A stretch of 64,000 nucleotides of DNA from JAIOTH01 sp964486685 (GTDB lineage: Bacteria > Patescibacteriota > Patescibacteriia > UBA1558 > S5-K13). Of the stretch, positions 25,413 through 33,788 are shown piece after piece. The first letter of the stretch is position 1. Every line of letters begins with the position of its first letter. The DNA is taken from positions 7,568-71,567 of the forward strand of contig CAZAOE010000003.1 in the NCBI GenBank assembly GCA_964486685.1. Direction: 5' to 3'. Under the pieces are notes generated by a model. The model was not told the origin of the DNA. It searched no databases and saw only the letters and a program-made list of their open reading frames with translations. Made by a program: the position numbers and the translations under genes.

Positions 25413-26003
25413 ATGGAAAACCCCAAACAGGAAAAAACATTTTTAATGGTTAAGCCCGATGGAGTAATCAGGGGATTAACGGGCCAAATTATTGAAAGAA
25501 TAGAACAAAGAGGACTAAAGATAGTTGCCTTACAAATGTTTAGGCCTACATATGAACAAATGGATAATCATTATTCTAAAGACGAAAAGTGGATTGAAAG
25601 ATTAGGTGAAAAAACTTTAGCTACTTATGAAAAATATGGATATGATGCTGTTAAAGAAATAGGTACAAAAAACAAATTAGAAATAGGAAAAAAGGTTAGA
25701 AAATGGTTAATTGATTTTATGACCTCAGCCCCTTTAATCAAAATGGTGATTCAGGGAGTACATGCCGTAGATATGGTTCGAAAATTAGCTGGACCAACTA
25801 TGCCTTCTATGGCTGAAATGGGAACTATTCGCGGAGATTTTTCCGTGGATTCTCCAGCAGCCGCCAATAAAGACCACCGGGCAGTCCGAAATATAATTCA
25901 TGCTTCTGAAACTCCCGAAGAAGCCGAACACGAAATCAGTCATTGGTTTTCTCCGGAAGAAATACATGAATATAAAAGAAGTATAGACGGCATTGCTTTT
26001 TAA
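25413..26003 (+). CDS. ndk: Nucleoside diphosphate kinase (with internal insertion)
   Basis: Ndk equalises NTP pools through a phospho-His intermediate. The N-terminal TFLMVKPDGVIRGLTGQII and the active-site segment AVRNIIHASETPEEAEHEI are clear. The 196-residue length exceeds the usual 130-150 because of about 50 extra residues after the first third (about 45-95, DEKWIERLGEKTLATYEKYG...). I chose ATG 25413 over an in-frame GTG at 25401 because the family alignment begins just after it. A terminator lies downstream. Confidence 0.9.
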   Translation: MENPKQEKTFLMVKPDGVIRGLTGQIIERIEQRGLKIVALQMFRPTYEQMDNHYSKDEKWIERLGEKTLATYEKYGYDAVKEIGTKNKLEIGKKVRKWLIDFMTSAPLIKMVIQGVHAVDMVRKLAGPTMPSMAEMGTIRGDFSVDSPAAANKDHRAVRNIIHASETPEEAEHEISHWFSPEEIHEYKRSIDGIAF

Positions 26004-26023
26004 AAAAATTAAATATAAATAAG

Positions 26024-26055
26024 CTACCACCAGTTAAACGCTGGTGGTTTTGTTA
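26024..26055 (+). terminator. Terminator of ndk
   Basis: ACCACCAG ttaaacg CTGGTGGT followed by TTTGTT. Confidence 0.85.
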
Positions 26056-26427
26056 TTTGATTAGAATTATATTAATCAATATTTATAATATTCGTATTTC
26101 TGCGCCATTACAAAAATTTAGCTACAATTCGAATGACAAGTAATAGAATTTCTATGAGAAATAAGAATGACGAATATTGAAATTCATTGCTCGGAATGAT
26201 GAATTGTCTAAATTTTTGTACAGGCGCGACTTTTTGGCTCCACCTTTTTCTAGAAAAAGGTGGAAAAAGAAAAAGAATATGCGAATACTTTATTAAAATA
26301 TTAATACTTAACTATCTAACGAAACAATACTTAGTTAAAATCGTTATTACTTAGTTATTAATTTTAACTTCAAAACCAACCAAACTTGATACTTTTTTCT
26401 TATAAAAATAAACCCTCAGTGGGATTA
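26056..26427. repeat. Gene-free stretch with two large palindromes
   Basis: I see no gene here. GCGCCATTACAAAAATTTAG (from 26101) and its inverse, with AAATTTTTGTACAGGCGC (to about 26227), flank about 85 bases. At 26240-26263, CCACCTTTTTCT/AGAAAAAGGTGG is a perfect 24-bp palindrome. The remainder to 26427 is AT-rich with short repeats. Confidence 0.65.
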
Positions 26428-26456
26428 TTGTTTTTGTAAAACAAAAGTGCTATAAT
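26428..26456 (+). promoter_or_regulatory. Promoter of the 6S-like RNA
   Basis: TTGTTT at 26428-26433, a 17-base spacer, and TATAAT at 26451-26456, placing the start at about 26462-26463, exactly where the closing stem of the RNA begins. Confidence 0.75.
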
Positions 26457-26461
26457 ATAAA

Positions 26462-26637
26462 CATGCCTAGAAAATCAGTATATGGAAGACTTTGATTTAA
26501 CATTGGGAGTTCGGGTAATTTAAAACTGAGGTTTTAAATTCAGAACTTAACCCACTATTATGGTTTTTGAGGCTTCCAATATCCAACTGATATTTTAGGC
26601 ATTTTCAAAACTGGGCTTTCCTGCCCGGTTTTCTTTT
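26462..26637 (+). ncRNA. ssrS: 6S-like regulatory RNA candidate
   Basis: This is a stand-alone transcript of about 175 bases with its own promoter and terminator. The 5' arm (26463-26488, ATGCCTA...TATGGAAG) pairs with the 3' arm (26573-26602, CTTCCAATAT...TAGGCAT) as a long interrupted closing stem. A large central unpaired region and an apical hairpin AATTTAAAAC tgag GTTTTAAATT (26517-26540) follow. This rod with a central bubble, the size and the isolation are the architecture of 6S RNA, which binds RNA polymerase by mimicking an open promoter. The primary sequence was not compared with known 6S RNAs, so the class is inference. Confidence 0.55.
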
Positions 26638-26638
26638 A
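26607..26638 (+). terminator. Terminator of the 6S-like RNA
   Basis: AAAACTGGGC tttcct GCCCGGTTTT (one G-T pair) followed by CTTTT. Confidence 0.85.
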
Positions 26639-26757
26639 AACTAATTTTAAATAAACATATTTTTTGCTATAATAAAGCTAAGCAGAAAGTAAAAAAATAA
26701 GGTTTAAGGTGCTTTATGCTTTATGCTTTCTACTTTTACCTTTTAACCATCCTTTTT

Positions 26758-27750
26758 ATGTTCAAAAAATTTGATATAGTCACAATCGGTGGAGCCACTC
26801 AAGACATTATTTATTACACTAAAGATGCTGAAATTATTAATAATAAAAAAAACATCTTAAAACAAAAATTAATAGCTTTTGAATATGGAGCAAAAATAAT
26901 CTCCGATAATGTTTATTTAACCTTTGGGGGCGGGGGAATGAATACTGCTATTAATTTTTCTACCTTAGGTTTAAAAACCGGAACTATATTAAATTTAGGA
27001 CTAGATTGGATTGGAGAATTAATTATTAAAGAGTTAAAAAATAAAAAAATCATCACTAATTATATTAATTTAGACCAAAATCGCTATTCTGGTTTTTCTT
27101 TTATCTTAAGTTATAAAAATTATAATGACCGCACCATTTTTGGACACCGCGGAGCTAATAAATTTCTAAAATTATCTAAAAATCAACTAAGTAAAATTAA
27201 AACTAAATGGATTTATATATCTTCTTTAAGCGGGGCTGATGCCTTAGTTAAAAAAAATTTACAAAACATATTTAGCTCTTTTAGAAAAATAAAGATTGCT
27301 TGGAATCCTGGCCACGCTCAATTAAATTATGGTTATAAATTTTTCCAAAAATATCTACCCCAAATTGAATGTTTTAATTTAAATAAAGATGAGGCCATAG
27401 AATTGGTATTATCAGCTGGTATCAAAACCACTAATATGGAAAAACTTTTAAAAACCATCTACAGCTGGGGAGCAAAAATGGTTTTAATCACTAATGGACA
27501 TAAAGGAGCTTATGTTTATAATGGTGCTAAAATATATTATAAAAACGCCCTAGGTCATAAAGGTATAAATATCACCGGAGCTGGAGATGCCTTTGGATCT
27601 AGTTTTATATCTGGACTAATGATTTATAAAAAAAACATAGAAAAATCCCTTAAATTGGCTACTTACCAAGCCGGAGCAGTAATTAAAGAAATGGGAGCCC
27701 AAAAAGGATTATTAAGTATTAATAAAATAAAAACTAAATATAATTTATAA
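26758..27750 (+). CDS. PfkB-family carbohydrate kinase
   Basis: The 330-residue ribokinase-type sugar kinase has the N-terminal signature TIGGATQDI and GGGGMNTAINFSTLG. The C-terminal PfkB signature is NITGAGDAFGSSFISGL, with the catalytic Asp in GAGD. I start it at ATG 26758 (MFKKFDIV). The 14 codons before this (MLYAFYFYLLTILF) are encoded by an AT-rich repeat spacer and do not fit the family. The substrate is not decidable from sequence; fructose-6-phosphate, ribose and nucleosides are all known for the family. Confidence 0.82.
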   Translation: MFKKFDIVTIGGATQDIIYYTKDAEIINNKKNILKQKLIAFEYGAKIISDNVYLTFGGGGMNTAINFSTLGLKTGTILNLGLDWIGELIIKELKNKKIITNYINLDQNRYSGFSFILSYKNYNDRTIFGHRGANKFLKLSKNQLSKIKTKWIYISSLSGADALVKKNLQNIFSSFRKIKIAWNPGHAQLNYGYKFFQKYLPQIECFNLNKDEAIELVLSAGIKTTNMEKLLKTIYSWGAKMVLITNGHKGAYVYNGAKIYYKNALGHKGINITGAGDAFGSSFISGLMIYKKNIEKSLKLATYQAGAVIKEMGAQKGLLSINKIKTKYNL

Positions 27751-27829
27751 ATTACCCCGCACCAGAAAGCCCTCAGCTCCTGTTGGAGGAACTTCACAAT
27801 TAATTTTAAAATTAAAACAATAAAATATT

Positions 27830-28399
27830 ATGCAAGCAGAAATAGAATACTCAAACCGACATATTCACATCAGCAAGGGCTTACTAGAAAAATTATTTGG
27901 CCCAGAATATCAATTATCTCTAGAAAAAAAACTTTCCCAAGCTGAAGATTTTTCTGCTCAAGAAACTCTAACCATAATTGGTCCTAAGGAAAAAATTGAA
28001 AATGTCCGAATAATTGGTCCTTGTCGAGAAAAAACTCAAATTGAAGTTTTAAAATCTGATGCTTTTAAATTAGGAATAGATGTACCTATTAAAATCTCTG
28101 GGGATTTAGAAAACACTCCGGGAATTAAAATTATAGGGCCCCTGGGCGAAGTTGATTTGGAAAATGGTCTAATAATAGCTAAAAGGCATTTACATATTGC
28201 CCCTGATGAAGCTAAAAAGCTAAAACTAAAACCAGGACAAAAAATAAAATTAAAAATTAAGGGAGAACGGGCCCTAATATTTGATGAAATTATTGTCAGA
28301 ATTAAAGAGGGCTATACCACAAAAATTCATTTAGATATAGAAGAAGCCAATGCCGGGGATATTAAACAAAACGACCAAGGCGAGTTGTTAATAGATTAA
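27830..28399 (+). CDS. pduL: Phosphate propanoyltransferase-type phosphotransacylase
   Basis: The 189-residue enzyme converts acetyl-CoA (or propanoyl-CoA) and phosphate to the acyl phosphate. It has the PduL layout of two related beta-barrel halves, with metal-ligand His motifs in SNRHIHIS (near 6-13) and AKRHLHIAPDEA (near 121-132). The family phrases VRIIGPCREKTQIE and VPIKISGDLENTPGI are present. No microcompartment genes are nearby, so it serves as the house phosphotransacetylase. Acetate kinase follows after a repeat spacer. Confidence 0.92.
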   Translation: MQAEIEYSNRHIHISKGLLEKLFGPEYQLSLEKKLSQAEDFSAQETLTIIGPKEKIENVRIIGPCREKTQIEVLKSDAFKLGIDVPIKISGDLENTPGIKIIGPLGEVDLENGLIIAKRHLHIAPDEAKKLKLKPGQKIKLKIKGERALIFDEIIVRIKEGYTTKIHLDIEEANAGDIKQNDQGELLID

Positions 28400-28429
28400 T
28401 TGAATAATAGAATAATAGGTTAATAGAAA

Positions 28430-28563
28430 ATCATCATTTTTATACTTATAAATAATAAAATTATTCGTACTATTGGTATCATTCGTATAATTTATTAGTA
28501 TTATTAGTACCATTCGTACCTGCCTGCCGGCAGGCAGGTATTAGCATTATAATCATTAGTATT
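28430..28563. repeat. 'ATTCGTA' word repeat with embedded CCTGCCTGCC palindrome
   Basis: The spacer before ackA repeats 'attattcgtactattggtatcattcgtata'-type words, as at 15188-15349 and 45664-45806. CCTGCCTGCCGGCAGGCAGG sits inside it at 28520-28539. Confidence 0.65.
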
Positions 28564-29748
28564 ATGAGGAAGCAAAAATACATTTTAGTTTTGAACAGTG
28601 GAAGCACTTCTTTGAAGTTCAAAATTTTTAATTACTATAGTTTAAAAGAAATTCATTGTGGAGCGATAGAAAAAATCGGATTAAAAAAATCAATTATACA
28701 ATTTGATAACTCTAATATTAAAAATAGAAAAACAATAATTAATCATTCTCAAGCCCTAAAAATAATCAATGATTTTATAAAAAACGAAACTAATATAAAA
28801 ATATCTTTAATCTTGCACAGAATAGTTCATGGAGGTGTGGAATTTAATCAAGCCACAAAATTAGACCAAAAAACAATAAATAAAATAAGTAAATATAATA
28901 ATTTGGCTCCCTTACATAATCCAGTAAATTTAAAAGTTGCCCAAGAGGCCTTAAAAATCTGGCCGAGGATAAAACAAATAGGAATGTTTGATACTATGTT
29001 TTTTAAAAATATTCCCCTCCCAGCATACCTTTACCCGTTACCTCTAAAATATTTCCAAAAATATAATATTAGAAAATTTGGCTTTCATGGATTTTCCCAC
29101 CAAAACATGTTGAAATGGTCTGCTAAAAATTTAAAAAAAAGAATAAATCAATGTAATTTGATAACCTGTCATCTAGGTGGGGGCTCTAGTATAGCTGTTA
29201 TTAAAAATGGGGAACCCATAGAAATATCAATGGGCTTTAGTCCTTCGTCAGGGTTAATGATGATGAATAGAGCTGGCGACTTAGATCCAGCCATTATTTT
29301 CCATCTTTTAAAAAATGCTAAAATGTCCCTAAATCAAATATATCAATTATTAAATTTTGAATCTGGGTTAAGGGGCATGACAAAAATTGGAGATTTGCGT
29401 GATATTATGATTTTAGCTGGATATAAAATAAAAAATTATTCATCACCACGCCTCGAAAAAGGTCTAGGGGGTAAATCAAACACAAAAGCAACCAAAGAGA
29501 ACAAACAACTCGCAAAATTAGCTTTAGATTTGTTTATATACAAAATTCAAAGATATTTATCATCCTATATAACTTTATTACCAAAAATTGATGCCATTGT
29601 ATTTAGTGGAGCAATAGGTGAAAGAAATGCGGATATTAGAAACTTAATATTTAAAAACATATATTTTCCTAAAAAATACAAAAAAATTATAGTTAAATGT
29701 AATGAAGAAAAAATAATGGCTGAAATAATTAAAAAAATTAATTTATAA
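28564..29748 (+). CDS. ackA: Acetate kinase
   Basis: It converts acetyl phosphate and ADP to acetate and ATP, the energy-yielding end of the pathway. The N-terminal VLNSGSTSLKFKIF, the phosphate-binding TCHLGGGSSIAVI, GFSPSSGLMMMNRAGDLDPA and the C-terminal VFSGAIGERNADIR are diagnostic. Length is 394 residues. A stretch near 295-315 (SSPRLEKGLGGKSNTKATKEN) looks longer than the equivalent acetate kinase loop and may be an insertion. It follows pduL on the same strand, so the two enzymes are encoded next to each other. Confidence 0.95.
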   Translation: MRKQKYILVLNSGSTSLKFKIFNYYSLKEIHCGAIEKIGLKKSIIQFDNSNIKNRKTIINHSQALKIINDFIKNETNIKISLILHRIVHGGVEFNQATKLDQKTINKISKYNNLAPLHNPVNLKVAQEALKIWPRIKQIGMFDTMFFKNIPLPAYLYPLPLKYFQKYNIRKFGFHGFSHQNMLKWSAKNLKKRINQCNLITCHLGGGSSIAVIKNGEPIEISMGFSPSSGLMMMNRAGDLDPAIIFHLLKNAKMSLNQIYQLLNFESGLRGMTKIGDLRDIMILAGYKIKNYSSPRLEKGLGGKSNTKATKENKQLAKLALDLFIYKIQRYLSSYITLLPKIDAIVFSGAIGERNADIRNLIFKNIYFPKKYKKIIVKCNEEKIMAEIIKKINL

Positions 29749-29771
29749 CTTACGGCTTATAGCTTAAAAGC

Positions 29772-30233
29772 ATGAACAAAATTAAAAAAATAATATTTAT
29801 ATCTATCGTCGCGTTGCTTATCGCTAATACTAATCTAATTATTGCCCAAGAATATACTGTTTATGAAGGCCCTTCTGATATTCAAGAAGAAATTGAAAGC
29901 GAAGGAAATTATCAACAAGATGAAGAAGGTAATTATGAAATTCAATATATAGAAACTCGGGATGAATTAGAAGCGGGTCTTTTTGAAAAAATTGTCAATA
30001 GTGTTGAAAACAAAAACGGAGAAATAAAATATAATTATTTAGATTATACTAGTTGGCATTTTTGGTTTTTAATAATTATTATATTATTAATTATATTTAC
30101 AACTATTAAATTTTTAAAACAATTAAAAAAAATAAACAAAAAAATCCAGAGACAAGATAATATTATTTCTGAACAAAAAAAACTTATAGAAACTAATGAT
30201 GTTAAAGAAGGGGATGAGATTATTTATGAATAA
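29772..30233 (+). CDS. Exported protein with C-terminal membrane helix (unknown)
   Basis: The 153-residue product has a signal-like N-terminus (MNKIKKIIFISIVALLIAN...IAQ, about 1-25), an acidic ectodomain with Glu/Gln/Tyr-rich repeats (28-95), one membrane helix (about 97-113, WFLIIIILLIIFTTI) and a charged, coiled-coil-like cytoplasmic tail (114-153). I do not recognise the family. Its stop overlaps the start of the oxidoreductase alpha subunit by eight bases (ATGAATAA), so the two are translationally coupled. Confidence 0.6.
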   Translation: MNKIKKIIFISIVALLIANTNLIIAQEYTVYEGPSDIQEEIESEGNYQQDEEGNYEIQYIETRDELEAGLFEKIVNSVENKNGEIKYNYLDYTSWHFWFLIIIILLIIFTTIKFLKQLKKINKKIQRQDNIISEQKKLIETNDVKEGDEIIYE

Positions 30234-31308
30234 AAATATGCCTAAAAAAACCTTAATTACTGGAAATGAAATAGTAGTTAAATCCGCTTTGGCTGCTGGG
30301 GCCAAGGCCTATTTTGGTTATCCGATTACTCCGGCCACAGAAATAATGACTGAGTGGGATAAAGAATATGAGCAAAGAAAAGACCTAATATTTTTACAAA
30401 CCGAAGATGAAATGTCGGCTGGCTTTGCCATGATTGGCTCGGTTTTAACTGGAATAAAAACTTTTACTGCCACCTCTGGACCAGGAAATATCTTAATGCA
30501 AGATGCTTTTGCAATGGCCGAAGCCATGCGTATCCCCACAGTAGCAATTATTGGCCAAAGAGGAGGACCATCAACTGGCTCTGTTATTTATTCCCAACAA
30601 GAATTAACCTTAACGGCTTTTGGTGGTAATGGCGAGGGCTATCGCATAGTTTATTCACCTACTAATTTACAAGAGCTTTATGACCATATTATTAAGGCCT
30701 TTAATACTGCTTGGAAATATAAATTTCCGGTCTTTGTACTGACTGATGGCTATACTTTAAAAACTCGAGCTTTAGTAGAATTAACCAAACCAAAAAATAT
30801 AGTTAAATCTTATCCTTTAGTTCTAAAATCTAAAATTAGAAATAATTCTAAAGAATCTAATTATCAAAATCTAAACAATACTTTTGCCACCGAAGAACAA
30901 TGTTATCAAGCCAATATAAATCTATTAAATGCCTTTAATAAAATTAAGGATAAAATTACTGAATCAGAAATTTATTCTTTAAGCAAAAATCCTAAAACCT
31001 TAATAATTGCTCACGGCATCGTGGCTGCTTCTGTTAAACAAGCGATTAATGATTCTAAGAACCTTGCCTACCGGCAGGCAGGTAGAAAAGTTAAGCTCTT
31101 CCGACCAATTACTTTGAACCCTTTTCCAGATAAAAATTTAAAGAAAAATTTAAAGGGGATTAAAAAAATAATTATCGTTGAATCAGCTGCCAATCAATTA
31201 TTAAAACTGGTTAAAGAAAATATTTATGGTGCTAAAATTCCCATCCAAACTTATTGCCGACCAGGATTAGGAATTAGTCCAGAGGAGATAATAAAATTAA
31301 TAAAATAA
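30226..31308 (+). CDS. 2-oxoacid:ferredoxin oxidoreductase, alpha subunit
   Basis: It oxidises a 2-oxoacid (pyruvate most likely here) to the acyl-CoA with ferredoxin as acceptor. The alpha subunit motifs are GNEIVVKSALAAGAKAYFGYPITP near the start, LQTEDEMSAGFAMIGSV, TSGPGNILMQD and GQRGGPSTGS. The C-terminal domain II follows. I start at ATG 30226, which has a purine-rich 'agaagggg' upstream; a longer frame opens at 30196. The codons at 31062-31085 (LAYRQAGR) are an interspersed GC-rich palindrome inserted in frame between two beta elements of domain II. Pyruvate versus 2-oxoglutarate cannot be decided by eye. Confidence 0.88.
   Translation: MNKNMPKKTLITGNEIVVKSALAAGAKAYFGYPITPATEIMTEWDKEYEQRKDLIFLQTEDEMSAGFAMIGSVLTGIKTFTATSGPGNILMQDAFAMAEAMRIPTVAIIGQRGGPSTGSVIYSQQELTLTAFGGNGEGYRIVYSPTNLQELYDHIIKAFNTAWKYKFPVFVLTDGYTLKTRALVELTKPKNIVKSYPLVLKSKIRNNSKESNYQNLNNTFATEEQCYQANINLLNAFNKIKDKITESEIYSLSKNPKTLIIAHGIVAASVKQAINDSKNLAYRQAGRKVKLFRPITLNPFPDKNLKKNLKGIKKIIIVESAANQLLKLVKENIYGAKIPIQTYCRPGLGISPEEIIKLIK
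31062..31085 (+). repeat. In-frame CCTGCCTGCC palindrome in the oxidoreductase alpha gene
   Basis: CCTTGCCTACCGGCAGGCAGG plus 'tag' is a diverged copy of the palindrome at 8793-8812 and 28520-28539. It adds about eight residues (LAYRQAGR). Confidence 0.8.
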
Positions 31309-31317
31309 GCTAACATA

Positions 31318-32082
31318 ATGCCAAATAAAAAACAAAATAAAAATAACCCAAATCTTGCCTGGCCTCAATGCTGGAAACATTCTTCTAAGCCCCATAATTT
31401 CTGCCCGGGCTGTGGACACCCTATTATCTTAAAAATGCTCGGAGAAATAATTGACGAAATGAAAATTCAAAATAATACCTTGTTTGGGGTAGATATTGGT
31501 TGTTCGCTTTTGGCCTGGGACTTTTATAATATTGATACTGTGCAAACCCATCATGGCCGAACTGTTCCAGTCATTATCGGCGCAAAAAGAGCTCGCCCAA
31601 ATGCTCTTTGTATTGCTTATGTTGGCGATGGCGGAGCTTATGCTATTGGAGCCCAACACTTGGTTAGTTCTCGGGTGCGCAATGAAAACATTACCACCAT
31701 TGTGGTTAATAATGCCAATTATGGTATGACTGGCGGACAAGAGGCTCCCACATCTATTCCTGGCCAAATTACCACTACTTCCGTAAAAGGCGCTGATAAA
31801 TTTTATTTAAAAGGACCAGAAATGGTTGCTCAAATAAGCGAGACCCCAGCTTATATTGCTCGCGGAGCCGTGGATAATCCAATTCAATTAAAAATGTTTT
31901 TAAAAAGGGCCTTAGAATGGCAATTAGCTAACAAGGGCTTTTCTTTTGTAGAGGTTTTATCATTTTGTCCAACTAATTGGAAAACTGATGCCAAAGATAC
32001 TTTAGCTTTCTTAAATAAATTAAAAAAGTTTTATCCGCTTGGAGAAATAACCAATAAATCCAAAATCCTAAACTCCAAATAA
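31318..32082 (+). CDS. 2-oxoacid:ferredoxin oxidoreductase, beta (TPP) subunit
   Basis: The 254-residue thiamine diphosphate-binding subunit has FCPGCGHPI near the start (30-38), a GCSLLAWDFYNIDTVQTHHGR stretch, and the TPP/Mg motif VGDGGAYAIG...NNANYGMTGGQ. The YGMTGGQ variant is typical of the KorB/VorB/PorB family. It lies nine bases after the alpha gene and 13 bases before gamma, so the three form one operon. No delta (ferredoxin-like) subunit gene is present, so free ferredoxin would receive the electrons. Confidence 0.9.
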   Translation: MPNKKQNKNNPNLAWPQCWKHSSKPHNFCPGCGHPIILKMLGEIIDEMKIQNNTLFGVDIGCSLLAWDFYNIDTVQTHHGRTVPVIIGAKRARPNALCIAYVGDGGAYAIGAQHLVSSRVRNENITTIVVNNANYGMTGGQEAPTSIPGQITTTSVKGADKFYLKGPEMVAQISETPAYIARGAVDNPIQLKMFLKRALEWQLANKGFSFVEVLSFCPTNWKTDAKDTLAFLNKLKKFYPLGEITNKSKILNSK

Positions 32083-32095
32083 CCAATTAAATAAT

Positions 32096-32635
32096 ATGAA
32101 AAATAAGAATATCAAAATTCTAATAGCGGGCGAAGGCGGGCAGGGAGTGCAGACTATTAGCAAAATTTTAACCGAAGCTGCTTATCACAAAAATCTAGAA
32201 GTCAGTTTTGTTCCTAATTATGGAGTAGAGCAGCGAGGTGGGGTTTCTTTGGGCTATATTAAATTTGGAAAGGAAAAGATAAATTATCCTAAATTTATTA
32301 CTGCCGACATAGCTGTATTTTTATCTGAAAGAGCGGTTAAAAGAGCCGAGGATTATATTAATCAAAAATCAATTGTAATTTGTAATCAAGACTTTATTAA
32401 AAAACCACCACCTAAAGCCCTAAATTATCCTTTTGACAGTTTAGCTAATAAAATAGGCAATAACCGAGTAATGAATATGATAGTACTTGGCGTTATAGCC
32501 AAGCACATAAAAAAAATAATCAGCCCTGAAGATATTAAAAAAGAAGTGAACAAAAAATTAGTTCATAAATACAAAAAGTACCCCGAGCTTAAAAAGATGA
32601 ATATTGAGGCCTTAGAAGCTGGATATAAATTATAA
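32096..32635 (+). CDS. 2-oxoacid:ferredoxin oxidoreductase, gamma subunit
   Basis: The 179-residue domain III subunit shows ILIAGEGGQGVQTISKIL at the start (about 7-24) and the NYGVEQRGGVSLGYIKF segment, both diagnostic for the gamma subunit that helps bind CoA. It completes the alpha-beta-gamma set. A repeat spacer and then GAPDH follow on the same strand. Confidence 0.9.
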   Translation: MKNKNIKILIAGEGGQGVQTISKILTEAAYHKNLEVSFVPNYGVEQRGGVSLGYIKFGKEKINYPKFITADIAVFLSERAVKRAEDYINQKSIVICNQDFIKKPPPKALNYPFDSLANKIGNNRVMNMIVLGVIAKHIKKIISPEDIKKEVNKKLVHKYKKYPELKKMNIEALEAGYKL

Positions 32636-32786
32636 TAAATTTGTATTCAATTCACAATTTTCATTTGTCAATTTTCATTGAATAATCAATAAACAATTTA
32701 AAATTTACAATATCGTATTTAATTAAAATTGATAATTGGTAATTTACTACGATTTAAAATAAATATAATTAATAATTACAAAAACT
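32636..32786. repeat. 'caattttcatttgtcaattttcattg' word repeat spacer
   Basis: The spacer is built from AATT-rich words in both orientations, e.g. 'caattttcattgaataatcaat' and 'attgataattggtaattta'. The same vocabulary fills 1040-1120, 33830-33990, 36772-36958 and 41130-41345. No gene is seen. Confidence 0.55.
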
Positions 32787-33788
32787 ATGAATAAAAAAAC
32801 ACGTATCGCTATTAATGGCTTTGGTCGAATTGGTAGAGGAGCTTTTAAAATTGCTTTAAAAAATAAAAACATCCAAGTGGTAGCTATTAATGACTTAACT
32901 GACAACAAAACCCTGGCTCATTTACTAAAATATGATTCTGTGCAAAAAAATTTTAAAGGAAATATAAAAGCCACTGAAAATGCTTTAATAATTAATAATA
33001 AAAAAATTCCTGCTTTTGCTGAAAAAGACCCCTTAAATTTACCCTGGAAAGAATTAGCAGTAGATATTGTTTTAGAATGTACTGGAATATTTAGAACCAA
33101 AGAGACGGCTAGTTTGCATTTAAAAGCTGGTGCTAAAAAAGTGGTTATTTCAGCACCTTCTAAGGGATTGGGAATCCAGACCATAGTTCCAGGAGTTAAT
33201 GATGATAAAATTAAAAAAAATCAAAAAATATTTGATTTAGCCTCTTGTACTACCAATTGTATTGCTCCAGTAATGAAAATAGTCTGTGATAATTTTGGGG
33301 TAGAAAAAGCCCTAATGACAACCATTCATGGATATACTGCTGACCAAAACCTAATTGATGGACCACATAAGGACTTAAGAAGAGCGCGAGCTGCGGCTAT
33401 TAATATTGTTCCCACAACTACTGGAGCCGCCATTGCTACTGTTAAAGTTATTCCTCAATTAAAAGGCAAATTTGATGGTATGGCTATTCGCGTACCAGTA
33501 GCTAATGGTTCACTTTCTGATATTACTATTCGAACTAAAAAGAAAGTTACTGTTGAACAAATTAATAAGGTCTTTAAAAAAGAAGCTCGCTTGAAAAAAT
33601 GGCAAGGTATTTTACAAGCTACCGAAGAACCAATTGTCTCCACTGATATTATTGGCAATCCCCATTCTTCAATTGTTGACTTATTATCTACCAAAGTTAT
33701 GGGCGATAATTTAGTCAAAATAATTTCTTGGTATGATAATGAGTGGGGATACTCAAATAGATTAATTGAGTTTTGTGAGAAGATATAG
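32787..33788 (+). CDS. gap: Glyceraldehyde-3-phosphate dehydrogenase, type I
   Basis: The 333-residue glycolytic enzyme has the NAD-binding start AINGFGRIGRGAFKIAL and AINDLTD. The active-site Cys is in SCTTNCIAP. The conserved phrases TIHGYTADQN, GPHKDLRRARAAA and the final SWYDNEWGYSNR are all present. It supplies NADH and 1,3-bisphosphoglycerate. Its place after the 2-oxoacid oxidoreductase operon fits with a fermentation cluster. Confidence 0.96.
   Translation: MNKKTRIAINGFGRIGRGAFKIALKNKNIQVVAINDLTDNKTLAHLLKYDSVQKNFKGNIKATENALIINNKKIPAFAEKDPLNLPWKELAVDIVLECTGIFRTKETASLHLKAGAKKVVISAPSKGLGIQTIVPGVNDDKIKKNQKIFDLASCTTNCIAPVMKIVCDNFGVEKALMTTIHGYTADQNLIDGPHKDLRRARAAAINIVPTTTGAAIATVKVIPQLKGKFDGMAIRVPVANGSLSDITIRTKKKVTVEQINKVFKKEARLKKWQGILQATEEPIVSTDIIGNPHSSIVDLLSTKVMGDNLVKIISWYDNEWGYSNRLIEFCEKI

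Noticed and set aside
26462..26637. tmRNA or SRP RNA instead of 6S
   Set aside because: There is no tRNA-like end or tag reading frame, and no SRP GGAAG/GCAGC helix 8 pattern; the rod with central bubble fits 6S better.
26716..26757. Upstream start for the PfkB kinase giving 14 extra residues
   Set aside because: The extra residues are hydrophobic, encoded by spacer repeat DNA, and precede the normal family start.
31429..31767. 112-codon minus frame over the oxidoreductase beta gene
   Set aside because: Antisense to a conserved coding sequence; composition is that of a shadow frame.
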